Source: Clostridia bacterium
GTDB taxonomy: Bacteria > Bacillota > Clostridia > Christensenellales > CAG-138
Length of the DNA stretch: 33,707 nt
Assembly (NCBI GenBank): GCA_017524445.1
Contig: JAFXVP010000021.1
Span: 1-33,707 of the forward strand
Direction: 5' to 3'
The first letter of the stretch is position 1, and each line of letters begins with the position of its first letter. The notes beneath the pieces are model-generated. The model ran no database searches, had not been told where the DNA came from, and saw nothing but the letters and a program-made list of their open reading frames with translations. Position numbers and translations under genes: made by a program. Shown here one piece after another: positions 9,317-16,334 of the stretch.

Positions 9317-10081
9317 TTATCTCTTTTTGTAAAGCACGAGCTCCGGATCGGCGCCGCCTTCCGCGTAGGTGCAGATCAGGATAAAGTCCATGTTTGCAAG
9401 GACGCCGAAGCACCGTTCGCCGCCGAACTCAGGCTCGAGCTGGTTTCCGAGATACGTCGTATTGTCGTCCAAAAACTTTGCCTTCATGCCGCTCGGAAGC
9501 AGATATTCGAGATTGACAAAGCTTCCAACAAGCGCATTCAGCTTTTCGAGCTTGGGCATGCCTTCGATATGCAGATCGTTGATCTCGTCGATGAGCTTCC
9601 GCTTGAATGCCTCGAACTGACCGTCGTCACTCAGCTCTTCATACCGCTTCCAGTAGTCCAGCCGGGGCAGTACCTGCTTCATGTACGTGCGCGCCTGCTC
9701 CTCGGTAAAGTCTTTACCGACCATATGCTTTACGCAGACGTCGATCAGATCATCCATGTCGCTGTACGTATACGTTCCGTCGGCGTAGCACCATTTGCAG
9801 TAATCCGCGTTCGGCGTGCCGTCCGCGTTCCTGCCGGTGATCTCGTCTTCAAGCGGCATGCCGCAGCATTGACAGATGCGCTTTTGCGGAACGCCGAGCA
9901 GCGCGTTGATGGACACGCCGAACAGCTCGGACAGCAGCTTCAGCGTCTCGGTATTCGGCACCGTTTCGCCGGTCTCCCATCTCGACACCGCCTGCCGCGT
10001 CACGAAAACCTTTTCGGCAAGCTCGTCCTGCGAAAGCCCCGCTTTCGTGCGCAGTTCATAAATCACGTCTTTTGTAGCCAT
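9317..10081 (-). CDS. XRE-family regulator with zinc-ribbon domain
   Basis: A 254-residue cytoplasmic protein. The open frame reaches 10105, but the ATG at 10081 (MATKDVIYELR) is preceded by a near-perfect AGGAGGTGAT, so I start there. Residues 1-65 form a Cro/C1-type helix-turn-helix (LSQDELAEKVFVTRQAVSRW, then GETVPNTETLKLLSELFGVS). Next comes a CxxC/CxxC zinc ribbon (CQCCGMPLEDE ... YCKWCYADG). It matches a family of putative zinc ribbons found C-terminal to such regulators, including its usual N-ADGT-N spacing. The last 90 residues (from about LNALVGSFVNLEYLLPSG) are an extra domain I do not recognise. The gene is monocistronic between two terminators. The signal it senses is unknown; metal or redox response would be inference only. 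Confidence 0.85.
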   Translation of the reverse strand: MATKDVIYELRTKAGLSQDELAEKVFVTRQAVSRWETGETVPNTETLKLLSELFGVSINALLGVPQKRICQCCGMPLEDEITGRNADGTPNADYCKWCYADGTYTYSDMDDLIDVCVKHMVGKDFTEEQARTYMKQVLPRLDYWKRYEELSDDGQFEAFKRKLIDEINDLHIEGMPKLEKLNALVGSFVNLEYLLPSGMKAKFLDDNTTYLGNQLEPEFGGERCFGVLANMDFILICTYAEGGADPELVLYKKR

Positions 10082-10100
10082 CGGATCACCTCCTGCACGT

Positions 10101-10129
10101 ATCATAACACAAAACCGCCGCCTTGAAAA
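10101..10129 (-). promoter_or_regulatory. Predicted promoter of the XRE/zinc-ribbon gene
   Basis: On the minus strand, TTTTCA (10124-10129), a 17-bp spacer and TATGAT (10101-10106) lie just upstream of the AGGAGGTGAT ribosome binding site. The -35 is the same hexamer as in the predicted promoter at 3742. Confidence 0.55.
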
Positions 10130-10160
10130 GCAACGGGGCGTTGCGGAAATCAGAAATGAT

Positions 10161-10290
10161 GTGAAGTTTGCGCCTTTGGCGCAAGTGATGTTACGGCTGA
10201 TGCCGCGGTGATGTGATGTGTTCCGCTATTCACGCGCGAAATTCGCATCACTTGCGGAGCAAACATCATGTTCCGCGCAAACGGAACACA
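10161..10290. repeat. Mosaic of short hairpins joined by GTGATGT/ACATCA linkers
   Basis: Several small palindromes stand side by side: TTGCGCC-TTT-GGCGCAA (10168-10184), a CGGC...GCCG hairpin near 10193, TTGCGGAGCAA (10252-10262) and TGTTCCG...CGGAACA (10269-10288). They are separated by recurring GTGATGT-like or ACATCA-like linkers in both orientations. No coding potential is visible. Unit length and sequence vary, so this is not a CRISPR. It resembles the short palindromic repeat families that litter some clostridial genomes (from memory). It lies just downstream of the nuclease gene. Confidence 0.6.
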
Positions 10291-10302
10291 TCGTTCCACT
10301 AT

Positions 10303-10324
10303 AAAAAAACACGCTTTCGCATGC
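10303..10324 (-). terminator. Probable intrinsic terminator of the nuclease gene
   Basis: Read on the minus strand, GCATGC-GAAA-GCGTGT is followed by a run of seven T. It lies about 75 nt past the stop of the 702-residue protein gene. The stem is short with G-U pairs but the loop is a stable GAAA tetraloop. Confidence 0.5.
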
Positions 10325-10397
10325 TGTTTTTCATGTGAAAGAACGTTCAAAAGTGCACCAAAGCATAGAAAGAACGCCTAAAAGGGATTTTTACAAA

Positions 10398-12506
10398 TCA
10401 TCGAAGTGACAGCTTACCGTCTGCATATTTGAATTTACCTTCAAGGCTCAAAGGGTTCTGATTTCCCCCAACGAAAGAAACTGAAATATCAGCTTTCCTC
10501 TTTTTCTTTGTTCCAGCGATCTCAAATCTGAATAATACACTGTTTTGATAACGCTCCCGCGGTTTGAAGAGCCGCTTATAAAAGGATAGAATATCATCTA
10601 TTGCTGTATCTACTGAAACATAATTGTAGTTCCATTTTCCGTGCTCCCAGCTTGCGCCGAAGGAAACAGTATTGCAATCCAAGGCTTCAGCTTTGTTATC
10701 GCGAATGAACCTGCGAATTAGCGCAAAGAGAATATCTTGCGTAATTGCATGCTTAGTTTCTATTACCAGGAACCGAAACTCGCCCCTAGATGTATTCCGC
10801 TCATCTCGCAATATCTTGACAAGAGTATCAAATGACTTGCTAACGAAATCATCTATAGAGCAATCTGAAGCACTTCCATCGTCAGCCGCGTCGAGCGTTT
10901 TCTGCGGGGACAATAATGTGTCATACCAAACGGCAATGAGGTGATAATCATAAATGAGTTGTAAGACCTTGAGCTTGTTCGACACAGCGTACATATCTGT
11001 ATCGTAAACAATCTCATTGCATTCTATTACCTCATCGTCGGTAAGTGCAATAAGGGCTGACGGTGTAGATATTTCCGCCAAAGCTAAAGAATTCGGGTAT
11101 GCCTGTTGCTTTTTCTTGAATGCAGGAAGCAAATGCGACATTTGCCTAGAAATGAGGGAGGCCAGATTCTTGTATGGCTCTCTCCTGAACATTGATTCTG
11201 CCGAATACGGTGTGATAGTACCATCCAGCGGGTTCAAATAAATGTGGTTGAAAAAATCCAAATCGACGATGCAACCATGTACCCGTGCAGAAATCTCTCT
11301 TGGGGCAATCCCTTTGACAAAACCGCTGATCTTATAAATCGCATCCCAGTATTTCGAGAACAAAGCAAGAATGCGTGCTCCGTATTCTGGCATTCGATTG
11401 TAATAGTATTCGAGAGGCTTTTCGAGCTTTCGTAAGGAGCCTCCCTGCAAGATGCATGTTGATCCTTTCGATGAGACCGAAACGAACATCAGGAAGCCAG
11501 AATTCTTCAGGAATTTTATATGATCGGTTCTGCTGAACTTCGGTCTGCGAAAGCTATCCCGGTCAGATTTATCGCGGAAATATGTCCAATAGTCATCAAC
11601 CGAGATGTCGTAGATGCCATCTTCATATTTATTTGGATCAAAGTCTGTGTCTGTGTTTTCTTTTGAAACGGTACATATAAAATCGAGAAAAACCTGCTGA
11701 TCTTCTCCATCTGTATCGTACCAACGGCTATTTTCATTTGCGAGTTTGAAACCGAGAACGTCATGGCTAACCTGGCACAGCACTTTTTCAGGGATATCGT
11801 CAATCCTTATTTCATACGACCGAAAAAGATAGGGATTGAACACTCCGATTGTTTCAATGAGTTTAAATTCTGGGTGTACAGAATGATATCCAAGAATGTA
11901 GTACATAAGAATTTGGAGTGTGTCTTCCGCGGTCGGTTCTCTTTGCGATGTTTTAAAATCCCACAATCCATCTGTCGTAAGAAAATCGCCGTCTCCTGTA
12001 CTAACAAGATTCGTATAACCACCCTCAAAAGTGAATCCTACTGACACGACCGGTTTATGTCTTTCGAGAAAAGTTAAGCTGCGACGCACCATCGTTTTTA
12101 TGTTGTCGACAATAGTTTTGTGTGGTTTGATTCTTTGCGTGCCTGTGAAAAAAGCTTCTCCGCGTCTGAATGCAACATCATATCCAGCGAGCTGACATGC
12201 CGCAATAATGGAGCTTGTATCCAGTCCACGGATTTTCTTTAGCAGTTCGATTGCCTTGTCAGTTTCATCAACAATTTGTGCGCCGAGCAACGGGATGGCA
12301 AAAGCCTGTTCTTTTTGTGTACCGCAAAGAAATCGAGTAAGATAATCGACGGCTGATCCTTGTATGGTTGCATATGCCAAATATGATGGTGAACTGGTAT
12401 TCACAGAAAGGCCATCGTCGTAAGTGATGACCTGAAAAGATTCACGTGGGAGATAACCAAACCTCGGCTGGGTAATACTTTTGATTCTTTCTTTTACTGA
12501 AAGCAT
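10398..12506 (-). CDS. Predicted RecB/Cas4-like PD-(D/E)XK nuclease, large conserved hypothetical
   Basis: A 702-residue cytoplasmic protein, clearly AT-richer than its neighbours. A GTG lies at 12518, but the ATG at 12506 (MLSVKERIKS) is better because AGGTGGTGAT, overlapping that GTG, forms its ribosome binding site. In the N-terminal third there is a nuclease core: E161 in FTFEGGY, then GDGD (D174), eight residues, and W-D183-F-K185-TS. Next comes Q198-ILM-Y202, the QxxxY motif of the RecB/AddB/Cas4 branch. The N-terminus (RFGYLPRESFQVITYDDG ... DYLTRFLCGT) and the roughly 480-residue C-terminal part match no domain I can name. No partner methylase, helicase or Cas gene is adjacent. Composition and repeats on both sides suggest acquisition by transfer. 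A role in defence or mobile-element biology is inference. Confidence 0.72.
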   Translation of the reverse strand: MLSVKERIKSITQPRFGYLPRESFQVITYDDGLSVNTSSPSYLAYATIQGSAVDYLTRFLCGTQKEQAFAIPLLGAQIVDETDKAIELLKKIRGLDTSSIIAACQLAGYDVAFRRGEAFFTGTQRIKPHKTIVDNIKTMVRRSLTFLERHKPVVSVGFTFEGGYTNLVSTGDGDFLTTDGLWDFKTSQREPTAEDTLQILMYYILGYHSVHPEFKLIETIGVFNPYLFRSYEIRIDDIPEKVLCQVSHDVLGFKLANENSRWYDTDGEDQQVFLDFICTVSKENTDTDFDPNKYEDGIYDISVDDYWTYFRDKSDRDSFRRPKFSRTDHIKFLKNSGFLMFVSVSSKGSTCILQGGSLRKLEKPLEYYYNRMPEYGARILALFSKYWDAIYKISGFVKGIAPREISARVHGCIVDLDFFNHIYLNPLDGTITPYSAESMFRREPYKNLASLISRQMSHLLPAFKKKQQAYPNSLALAEISTPSALIALTDDEVIECNEIVYDTDMYAVSNKLKVLQLIYDYHLIAVWYDTLLSPQKTLDAADDGSASDCSIDDFVSKSFDTLVKILRDERNTSRGEFRFLVIETKHAITQDILFALIRRFIRDNKAEALDCNTVSFGASWEHGKWNYNYVSVDTAIDDILSFYKRLFKPRERYQNSVLFRFEIAGTKKKRKADISVSFVGGNQNPLSLEGKFKYADGKLSLR

Positions 12507-12518
12507 ATGAATCACCAC

Positions 12519-12960
12519 CTAAGCGCAGCTGCGAAACGATAAAGTTTGAGTTATTTTTTTTTATCTTATGGCGTACTCCCGATGTTCGTGATATAAATGG
12601 AACCATAGCGTATCCCTTTCCCAAAGTGCCTACAATACACGCAAATAGTATAGCTTAAATACTTGCAAATTGGAAGGGTTATGGGTAATTATATCGCTAC
12701 CTTTTCACAATATTTCTTGTATTGTGCGGTTCAAGTCCTGCCTCCTAGAAACTTTTGTTCTTTCTTTGCATAGCAAAGAAAGAACAAAAAGTACACTATC
12801 ATTTTTGCACTAAAACAGAAAAATCGGGTTCCGAAACAGCAGATCGACTGCTCCGAAGCCCGACTTTACTGTATTTTGTTCGTTTTTCACCCAAATTGCA
12901 GAAAGAAACTTATCTCGCCCCGGTAGACAAAAGAGGTTTCTTTGATGGAACAATAAGTGA
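12519..12960. other. AT-rich non-coding stretch upstream of the nuclease gene
   Basis: No credible gene is visible. The stretch would hold the leader and promoter of the nuclease gene, but no -35/-10 pair stands out; TATACT-like and TTGCAA-like words occur at unsuitable spacing. GCGGTTCAAGTCCTGCCTCC near 12726-12745 resembles the T-arm and 3' end of a tRNA with one stem base missing, and may be a decayed attachment-site remnant. Two inverted repeats follow: 12751-12792 (listed separately) and an imperfect one at 12824-12863. Confidence 0.5.
12751..12792. repeat. Long perfect inverted repeat (hairpin)
   Basis: Arms ACTTTTGTTCTTTCTTTG (12751-12768) and its complement at 12774-12792 enclose the loop CATAG; the right arm has one extra A. 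It could act as a terminator on either strand, but no gene points into it. It is more likely part of the repeat-rich island boundary. Confidence 0.7.
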
Positions 12961-13133
12961 AATCGCGCCTCAGACGCGGTGAAATCATCAGGTATCGCCC
13001 TCGGGTGAAATCGTTCGGCTTCGCCCCGCGTTGAAATGAAATCCGTCCATCACCCCGCGTAGCGGGATTTCACCGCAAAGCGATTTCACCCACCAAAGGT
13101 GGATTTCTCCTGTCCGTAAGGACGGATTTCGTT
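12961..13133. repeat. Hairpin mosaic with GATTTCACC/GGTGAAATC linkers
   Basis: Short hairpins such as CCCGC-GTA-GCGGG, CCACC-AAA-GGTGG and GTCC-GTAA-GGAC alternate with a fixed linker. The first part of the array uses GGTGAAATC-like linkers (near 12980 and 13006), and the second uses GATTTCACC-like linkers (near 13067, 13082, 13102 and 13125), so the whole is roughly inverted about 13045. Units differ in stem sequence, which excludes a CRISPR. No coding capacity is visible. Confidence 0.65.
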
Positions 13134-13134
13134 A

Positions 13135-13175
13135 AAAAACGCTCCATTTGTCCGGTAGACAAATGGAGCGTTTTT
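13135..13175. terminator. Strong hairpin terminator at the edge of the ssrA repeats
   Basis: An 18-bp perfect stem, arms 13135-13152 and 13158-13175 around CGGTA, ending in five T on either strand. It follows the last ssrA-derived repeat unit when read on the minus strand, in the same relative place as the terminators after ssrA and after the other unit. Confidence 0.8.
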
Positions 13176-13294
13176 CGTGGTGGAGGCGGGGGGAGTCGCT
13201 TCTCGCCTGCGGGCTCGGTCACGGCGCGGCTCTGACGCCGCACTGTGGCGTCATTCACCACCGCGCCGGTTCGACTCTCCCCTTGTCATAAGAA

Positions 13295-13331
13295 AAAGAA
13301 AACAAGACGTCAAAGACGCCTTGTTTTCTTT
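13295..13331. terminator. Hairpin terminator in repeat unit A
   Basis: Arms 13295-13311 (AAAGAAAACAAGACGTC) and 13315-13331 around AAA. This is the same hairpin as after ssrA, with one base change giving a single mismatch in the stem. Confidence 0.75.
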
Positions 13332-13452
13332 ACTGGTGGAGGCGGGGAGAGTCGCTTCTCGCCTGCGGGCTCGGTCACGGCGCGGCTCTGACGCCGCACT
13401 GTGGCGTCATTCACCACCGCGCCGGGTTCTCCTCCCCCCGCACAATTCTATA

Positions 13453-13489
13453 AAAGAAAACAAGGCGTCAAAGACGCCTTGTTTTCTTT
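13453..13489. terminator. Intrinsic terminator of ssrA
   Basis: A perfect 17-bp stem, arms 13453-13469 (AAAGAAAACAAGGCGTC) and 13473-13489, loop AAA. It begins 1 nt beyond the encoded CCA of tmRNA, and on the minus strand it ends in a T-rich arm. Confidence 0.85.
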
Positions 13490-13490
13490 C

Positions 13491-13846
13491 TGGTGGAGGC
13501 GGGGGGAGTCGAACCCCCGTCCGAAAACCCGTCGGCAGGATTTTCTCCGAGCGCAGTCACTGTTTTGGGATTCCCCTCGCGCGGCGCCCGGTGACAGGCT
13601 CCGCGTTACGGTAGCTTCATAAAGTCCGGTCTGCGGCAAAGCTTACGCAGGTTCGTTCCCTACCCTGAATGACGCCCGGTTCCGAAACGGTAAGTTTTTT
13701 CGGGCGGACGCGCAGCCGCGTTATGCAGCAGCGAGTTGAGTGTGATTGTTGTCAGTTATTTTAGACAGTTCCCGTTTTTAACGAAGCACGGGGCTTCGGC
13801 TCGCTTATCCCACTTCCGCGATCCCCGTCGAAACCATTTCGCCCCC
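13491..13846 (-). ncRNA. ssrA: Transfer-messenger RNA (tmRNA)
   Basis: tmRNA rescues stalled ribosomes with SmpB and tags the nascent peptide for proteolysis. Read on the minus strand, the 5' end is GGGGGCGAAATGGTTTCGAC, the hallmark tmRNA start. The 3' end has the T-arm (GGGGGTTCGACTCCCCC) and CGCCTCC-ACCA with an encoded CCA. The 5' GGGGGCG pairs with 3' CGCCTCC over seven pairs with one G-U. The tag frame reads TDNNHTQLAAA and stops at TAA (13721-13756), ending in the usual hydrophobic AAA. The first readable tag codon is ACU rather than the common GCN. Length is 356 nt, normal for a one-piece tmRNA. smpB lies 38 nt upstream on the same strand. A TACAAT at 13866-13871 may be its -10, without a clear -35. 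Confidence 0.95.
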
Positions 13847-13884
13847 AAAATCGTGAAGTGTTTCTATTGTATGCCGACGATTCG

Positions 13885-14352
13885 TCAGCGATACTGCCTT
13901 TTCAGATTCCGATCCATATCGCGATCGGCGTCGCGCTCCGCGATCGAAGCGCGCTTATCGTAGAGCTTTTTGCCCTTTGCGACCGCAAGCTCGACCTTGA
14001 CCTTGCCGTCCCTGAAATAGACGGACAGGGGAATGAGGCTGTATCCGTCCGCCTGTGAAAGCTCGTTGAGCTTTCGGATCTCGCGCGCGTGGGCTAAAAG
14101 CTTGCGGGTGCGGAACGGATCGTGGTTATAGATGTTTCCCTGTTCGTAGGGGCTTACGTGCATGCCGTACAGGAACAATTCGCCCTTTTTGACCTGCGCA
14201 TAGCTGTCCTTGAGATTCAGCGATCCCTTGCGGATCGACTTGACCTCGGTGCCCTGCAGCACAATACCGCACTCATACGTATCCTCAATGAAATAATCGT
14301 GACGCGCCTTGCGGTTTTGCGCGGCGATCTTGATCCCGTTCTGTTTAGGCAC
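13885..14352 (-). CDS. smpB: SsrA-binding protein SmpB
   Basis: SmpB binds the tRNA-like domain of tmRNA and brings it to stalled ribosomes in trans-translation. The 155-residue length is typical. Characteristic stretches are [58 protein letters not shown], and the C-terminal [15 protein letters not shown], which folds against the decoding centre. The ATG at 14352 is preceded by AGGAAAGGAG. The gene sits between secG and ssrA on the same strand, so protein and RNA partners are adjacent, an arrangement seen in many Firmicutes. RNase R, often found here, is absent. Confidence 0.97.
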   Translation of the reverse strand: MPKQNGIKIAAQNRKARHDYFIEDTYECGIVLQGTEVKSIRKGSLNLKDSYAQVKKGELFLYGMHVSPYEQGNIYNHDPFRTRKLLAHAREIRKLNELSQADGYSLIPLSVYFRDGKVKVELAVAKGKKLYDKRASIAERDADRDMDRNLKRQYR

Positions 14353-14379
14353 GTCTGTCTCCTTTCCTGAGAATAGAAA

Positions 14380-14401
14380 CGGTGCATCGACTGATGCACC
14401 G
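14380..14401 (-). terminator. Hairpin between secG and smpB
   Basis: A 9-bp stem, CGGTGCATC-GACT-GATGCACCG, followed on the minus strand by a weak T-rich tail (TTTCTATTCT). It may be an attenuator or partial terminator, since smpB starts only 28 nt later and shows no clear promoter of its own. Confidence 0.45.
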
Positions 14402-14424
14402 CTGCTTGTGCTCTGTAGTTTCGA

Positions 14425-14673
14425 TCAGGCGATTCTTGCGATGATCAACAGTGCGATCGACATGACCGCAATGACGATTGCGAGAACAACGGTGATCTTC
14501 TGCAGCTTTGCTTCACGGCTTGCTGCCTTCCCGCGCTGGGAGAAGGAGACGGTGTCGCCGCCGTATGCCGCGCCGAGACCGGAAGACTTGGTCTGCTGAA
14601 TGAGTACGACCACGCACATCAGGATCGATGCAGCAACCAGAATGCCGGTAATAATCCAATTCAAGATATCCAT
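14425..14673 (-). CDS. secG: Protein-export membrane protein SecG
   Basis: SecG is the small auxiliary subunit of the SecYEG translocon in the cytoplasmic membrane. The frame opens at 14718, but the ATG at 14673 (MDILNWIITG) has GGAGGAA upstream and gives the usual length of 82 residues. Two membrane segments are seen: about 4-24 (WIITGILVAASILMCVVVLI) and about 57-80 (ITVVLAIVIAVMSIALLII). They are joined by the conserved loop QQTKSSGLGAAYGGDTVSF. The promoter just upstream is near consensus. Downstream come smpB and ssrA on the same strand, probably cotranscribed at least in part. Confidence 0.95.
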   Translation of the reverse strand: MDILNWIITGILVAASILMCVVVLIQQTKSSGLGAAYGGDTVSFSQRGKAASREAKLQKITVVLAIVIAVMSIALLIIARIA

Positions 14674-14704
14674 AAATGTTCCTCCAAAAATATCTGCGGG
14701 AATG

Positions 14705-14733
14705 ATTATAACACGCACCTATCGAAAATGCAA
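14705..14733 (-). promoter_or_regulatory. Near-consensus promoter of secG
   Basis: On the minus strand, TTGCAT (14728-14733), a 17-bp spacer and TATAAT (14705-14710). The predicted transcript starts about 25 nt before the ribosome binding site of secG. It shares both hexamers and spacing with the ruvC promoter at 21909. Confidence 0.8.
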
Positions 14734-14766
14734 GCATAAAACGAAAAAGTTTGCATCGTTTTATGC
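14734..14766 (-). terminator. Possible terminator after gpmI
   Basis: Arms GCATAAAACG (14734-14743) and CGTTTTATGC (14757-14766) form a perfect 10-bp inverted repeat with a 13-nt loop, 27 nt after the gpmI stop. The stem is AT-rich and the tail is not a clean T run, so function is uncertain. Confidence 0.4.
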
Positions 14767-14792
14767 CTGCATGATCTTGTTGATTGTTTCGC

Positions 14793-16334
14793 TTATCCGA
14801 GCAGCGTTTTACCCGTCATTTCCGCAGGGATCGGGAGACCGAGAAGCTCCAATAGCGTCGGGGCAAGGTCGCAAAGCCTGCCGCCTTCGCGAAGCGTGAC
14901 GTCCTTACGCGTATCGTCGATCAGCATGCACGGCACGGGGAGCGTCGTGTGGGCGGTAAACGGCGCGTTCTGCGCTTCATCCCACATCAGCTCGCAGTTG
15001 CCGTGGTCCGCCGTCACGATGCAGCGTCCGCCGGTCTTCAAAATCGCGGTCACGACGGTATTCAGGCATTCGTCGACCGCGTGAACGGCTTTGACCGCCG
15101 CGTCCATGACGCCGGTATGACCGACCATGTCCGGGTTCGCGAAATTCAGGATCATCACGTCGTACTTGCCGCTTTCGATCCGCGTCTTCGCTTCCGCCGC
15201 GACCTCGTACGCGCTCATTTCGGGCTGCATATCATAGGTCGGCACCTTCGGCGAGGGGATGAGGCAGCGGTCCTCGTTCGCGTTCGGCGCTTCCACGCCG
15301 CCGTTGAAGAAGAACGTGACGTGCGCGTACTTTTCCGTCTCCGCGATGCGAAGCTGAGAAAGTCCCTTGTCCGCGATATACGCGCCGAAGGTATTCGCGA
15401 GCGACTGCGGCTTGAACGCCACGTGCAGCGCGTTTTCGAACGTCTTATCGTACTGCGTCATCGAAACGTAGTAGAGCGGGAAGAACCCGAATCTGCGCTC
15501 AAAGCCGTTGAAGTCCTCGAAGATATACGCGCGGCTGATCTCTCTTGCTCTGTCCGGACGGAAGTTGAAGAAGATCACGCTGTCGTCAGCGGAGATCGTC
15601 GCCGTCGGCTTGCCGTCGGTCAGCACGACCGTGGGCTGCACGAACTCGTCGGTGTCGCCGCGGTCGTAGCTGAGCTGCATCGCTTCGGGACCGGAGGAGG
15701 CGGTGAAGCCCTCGCCGTACGTCAGCGCCGCGTAAGCGCGCTCGACGCGCTCGAAGCGGTTGTCGCGGTCCATCGCGTAGAAGCGGCCCATGACCGTCGC
15801 AATCTTGCCGCAGCCGATCTCCTTGAGCTTCGCGTCGAGCTGTTCGAGATACATCTTGCCGGAGGACGGGGGGACGTCGCGCCCGTCCATGAAGCAGTGG
15901 ACGTAGACCTTAGAAAGGCCGTTCCGCTTGGCAAGCTCCACGAGAGCATAGAGATGCTCGAGGTGACTGTGCACGCCGCCGTCGGAGCAGAGCCCCATGA
16001 AATGCAGCGCGGAATCGTGTGCCTTGCAGTTCTCGATCGCGCCCTTAAACGCCGGGTTCTCGAAGAAATCGCCGTCCATGATGGACTTTGTGATGCGGGT
16101 CAGCTCCTGATAGACGATGCGTCCCGCGCCGATGTTCGTGTGACCGACCTCGGAATTGCCCATCTGTCCGTCGGGAAGGCCGACGTCCATGCCGCTTGCG
16201 CCGATCAGCGTATGCGGGTACTCCTTCCACAGGCGCATAAAATTCACTGCGCCGTCGGTCAGGATCGCGTTATACTGTTTTTCCTCGCGATAGCCGAAGC
16301 CGTCGAGGATGATCAATGCGGTAATCGGCTTCAT
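14793..16334 (-). CDS. gpmI: 2,3-bisphosphoglycerate-independent phosphoglycerate mutase
   Basis: This cytoplasmic glycolytic enzyme interconverts 3- and 2-phosphoglycerate with two manganese ions and a phosphoserine intermediate. The 513-residue length is standard. Residue D11 in ILDGFGYR and S61 in MGNSEVGHTNIGAGR are the expected metal ligand and catalytic serine. Further marks are HFMGLCSDGGVHSHLEHL, HCFMDGRDVPPSS, NFRPDRAREI and the C-terminal metal site TADHGNCE. The start ATG overlaps the stop of the pgk-tpi fusion (TGATG), and its AGGTGG ribosome binding site lies in the end of that gene, so translation is coupled. With the fusion, three consecutive activities of lower glycolysis come from one mRNA. 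Confidence 0.97.
   Translation of the reverse strand: MKPITALIILDGFGYREEKQYNAILTDGAVNFMRLWKEYPHTLIGASGMDVGLPDGQMGNSEVGHTNIGAGRIVYQELTRITKSIMDGDFFENPAFKGAIENCKAHDSALHFMGLCSDGGVHSHLEHLYALVELAKRNGLSKVYVHCFMDGRDVPPSSGKMYLEQLDAKLKEIGCGKIATVMGRFYAMDRDNRFERVERAYAALTYGEGFTASSGPEAMQLSYDRGDTDEFVQPTVVLTDGKPTATISADDSVIFFNFRPDRAREISRAYIFEDFNGFERRFGFFPLYYVSMTQYDKTFENALHVAFKPQSLANTFGAYIADKGLSQLRIAETEKYAHVTFFFNGGVEAPNANEDRCLIPSPKVPTYDMQPEMSAYEVAAEAKTRIESGKYDVMILNFANPDMVGHTGVMDAAVKAVHAVDECLNTVVTAILKTGGRCIVTADHGNCELMWDEAQNAPFTAHTTLPVPCMLIDDTRKDVTLREGGRLCDLAPTLLELLGLPIPAEMTGKTLLG

Larger units (their letters stand above)
13178..13490 (-). repeat. Two tandem units derived from the ssrA 3' end
   Basis: Unit A (13178-13333, 156 bp) and unit B (13334-13490, 157 bp) each begin with a copy of the terminal 21 bp of ssrA (13178-13198 and 13334-13354, versus 13491-13511 in ssrA). 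That stretch includes the encoded CCA. Each then carries an identical block of about 76 bp containing nested stems CGGCGCGG...CCGCGCCG and GACGCC...GGCGTC, and ends in a terminator hairpin like the one after ssrA. The copies differ mainly just past the shared block. On the minus strand ssrA is thus followed by two pseudo-3' ends, each with its own terminator. Neither unit contains the tag or 5' half of tmRNA. Confidence 0.8.

Noticed and set aside
12961..13133. CRISPR array
   Set aside because: Only short linkers are constant, the hairpins between them differ, units are below 30 bp and no cas genes are present; the Cas4-like fold of the nuclease is not enough to argue otherwise.
10398..13490. 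Insertion sequence or prophage
   Set aside because: No transposase, integrase or phage structural gene is visible and no target-site duplication could be defined; only composition and repeats suggest transfer.
13177..13622. Small open frames over the ssrA repeats
   Set aside because: They cross terminator hairpins and repeat tRNA-like sequence; they have no ribosome binding sites and lie in structured non-coding DNA.
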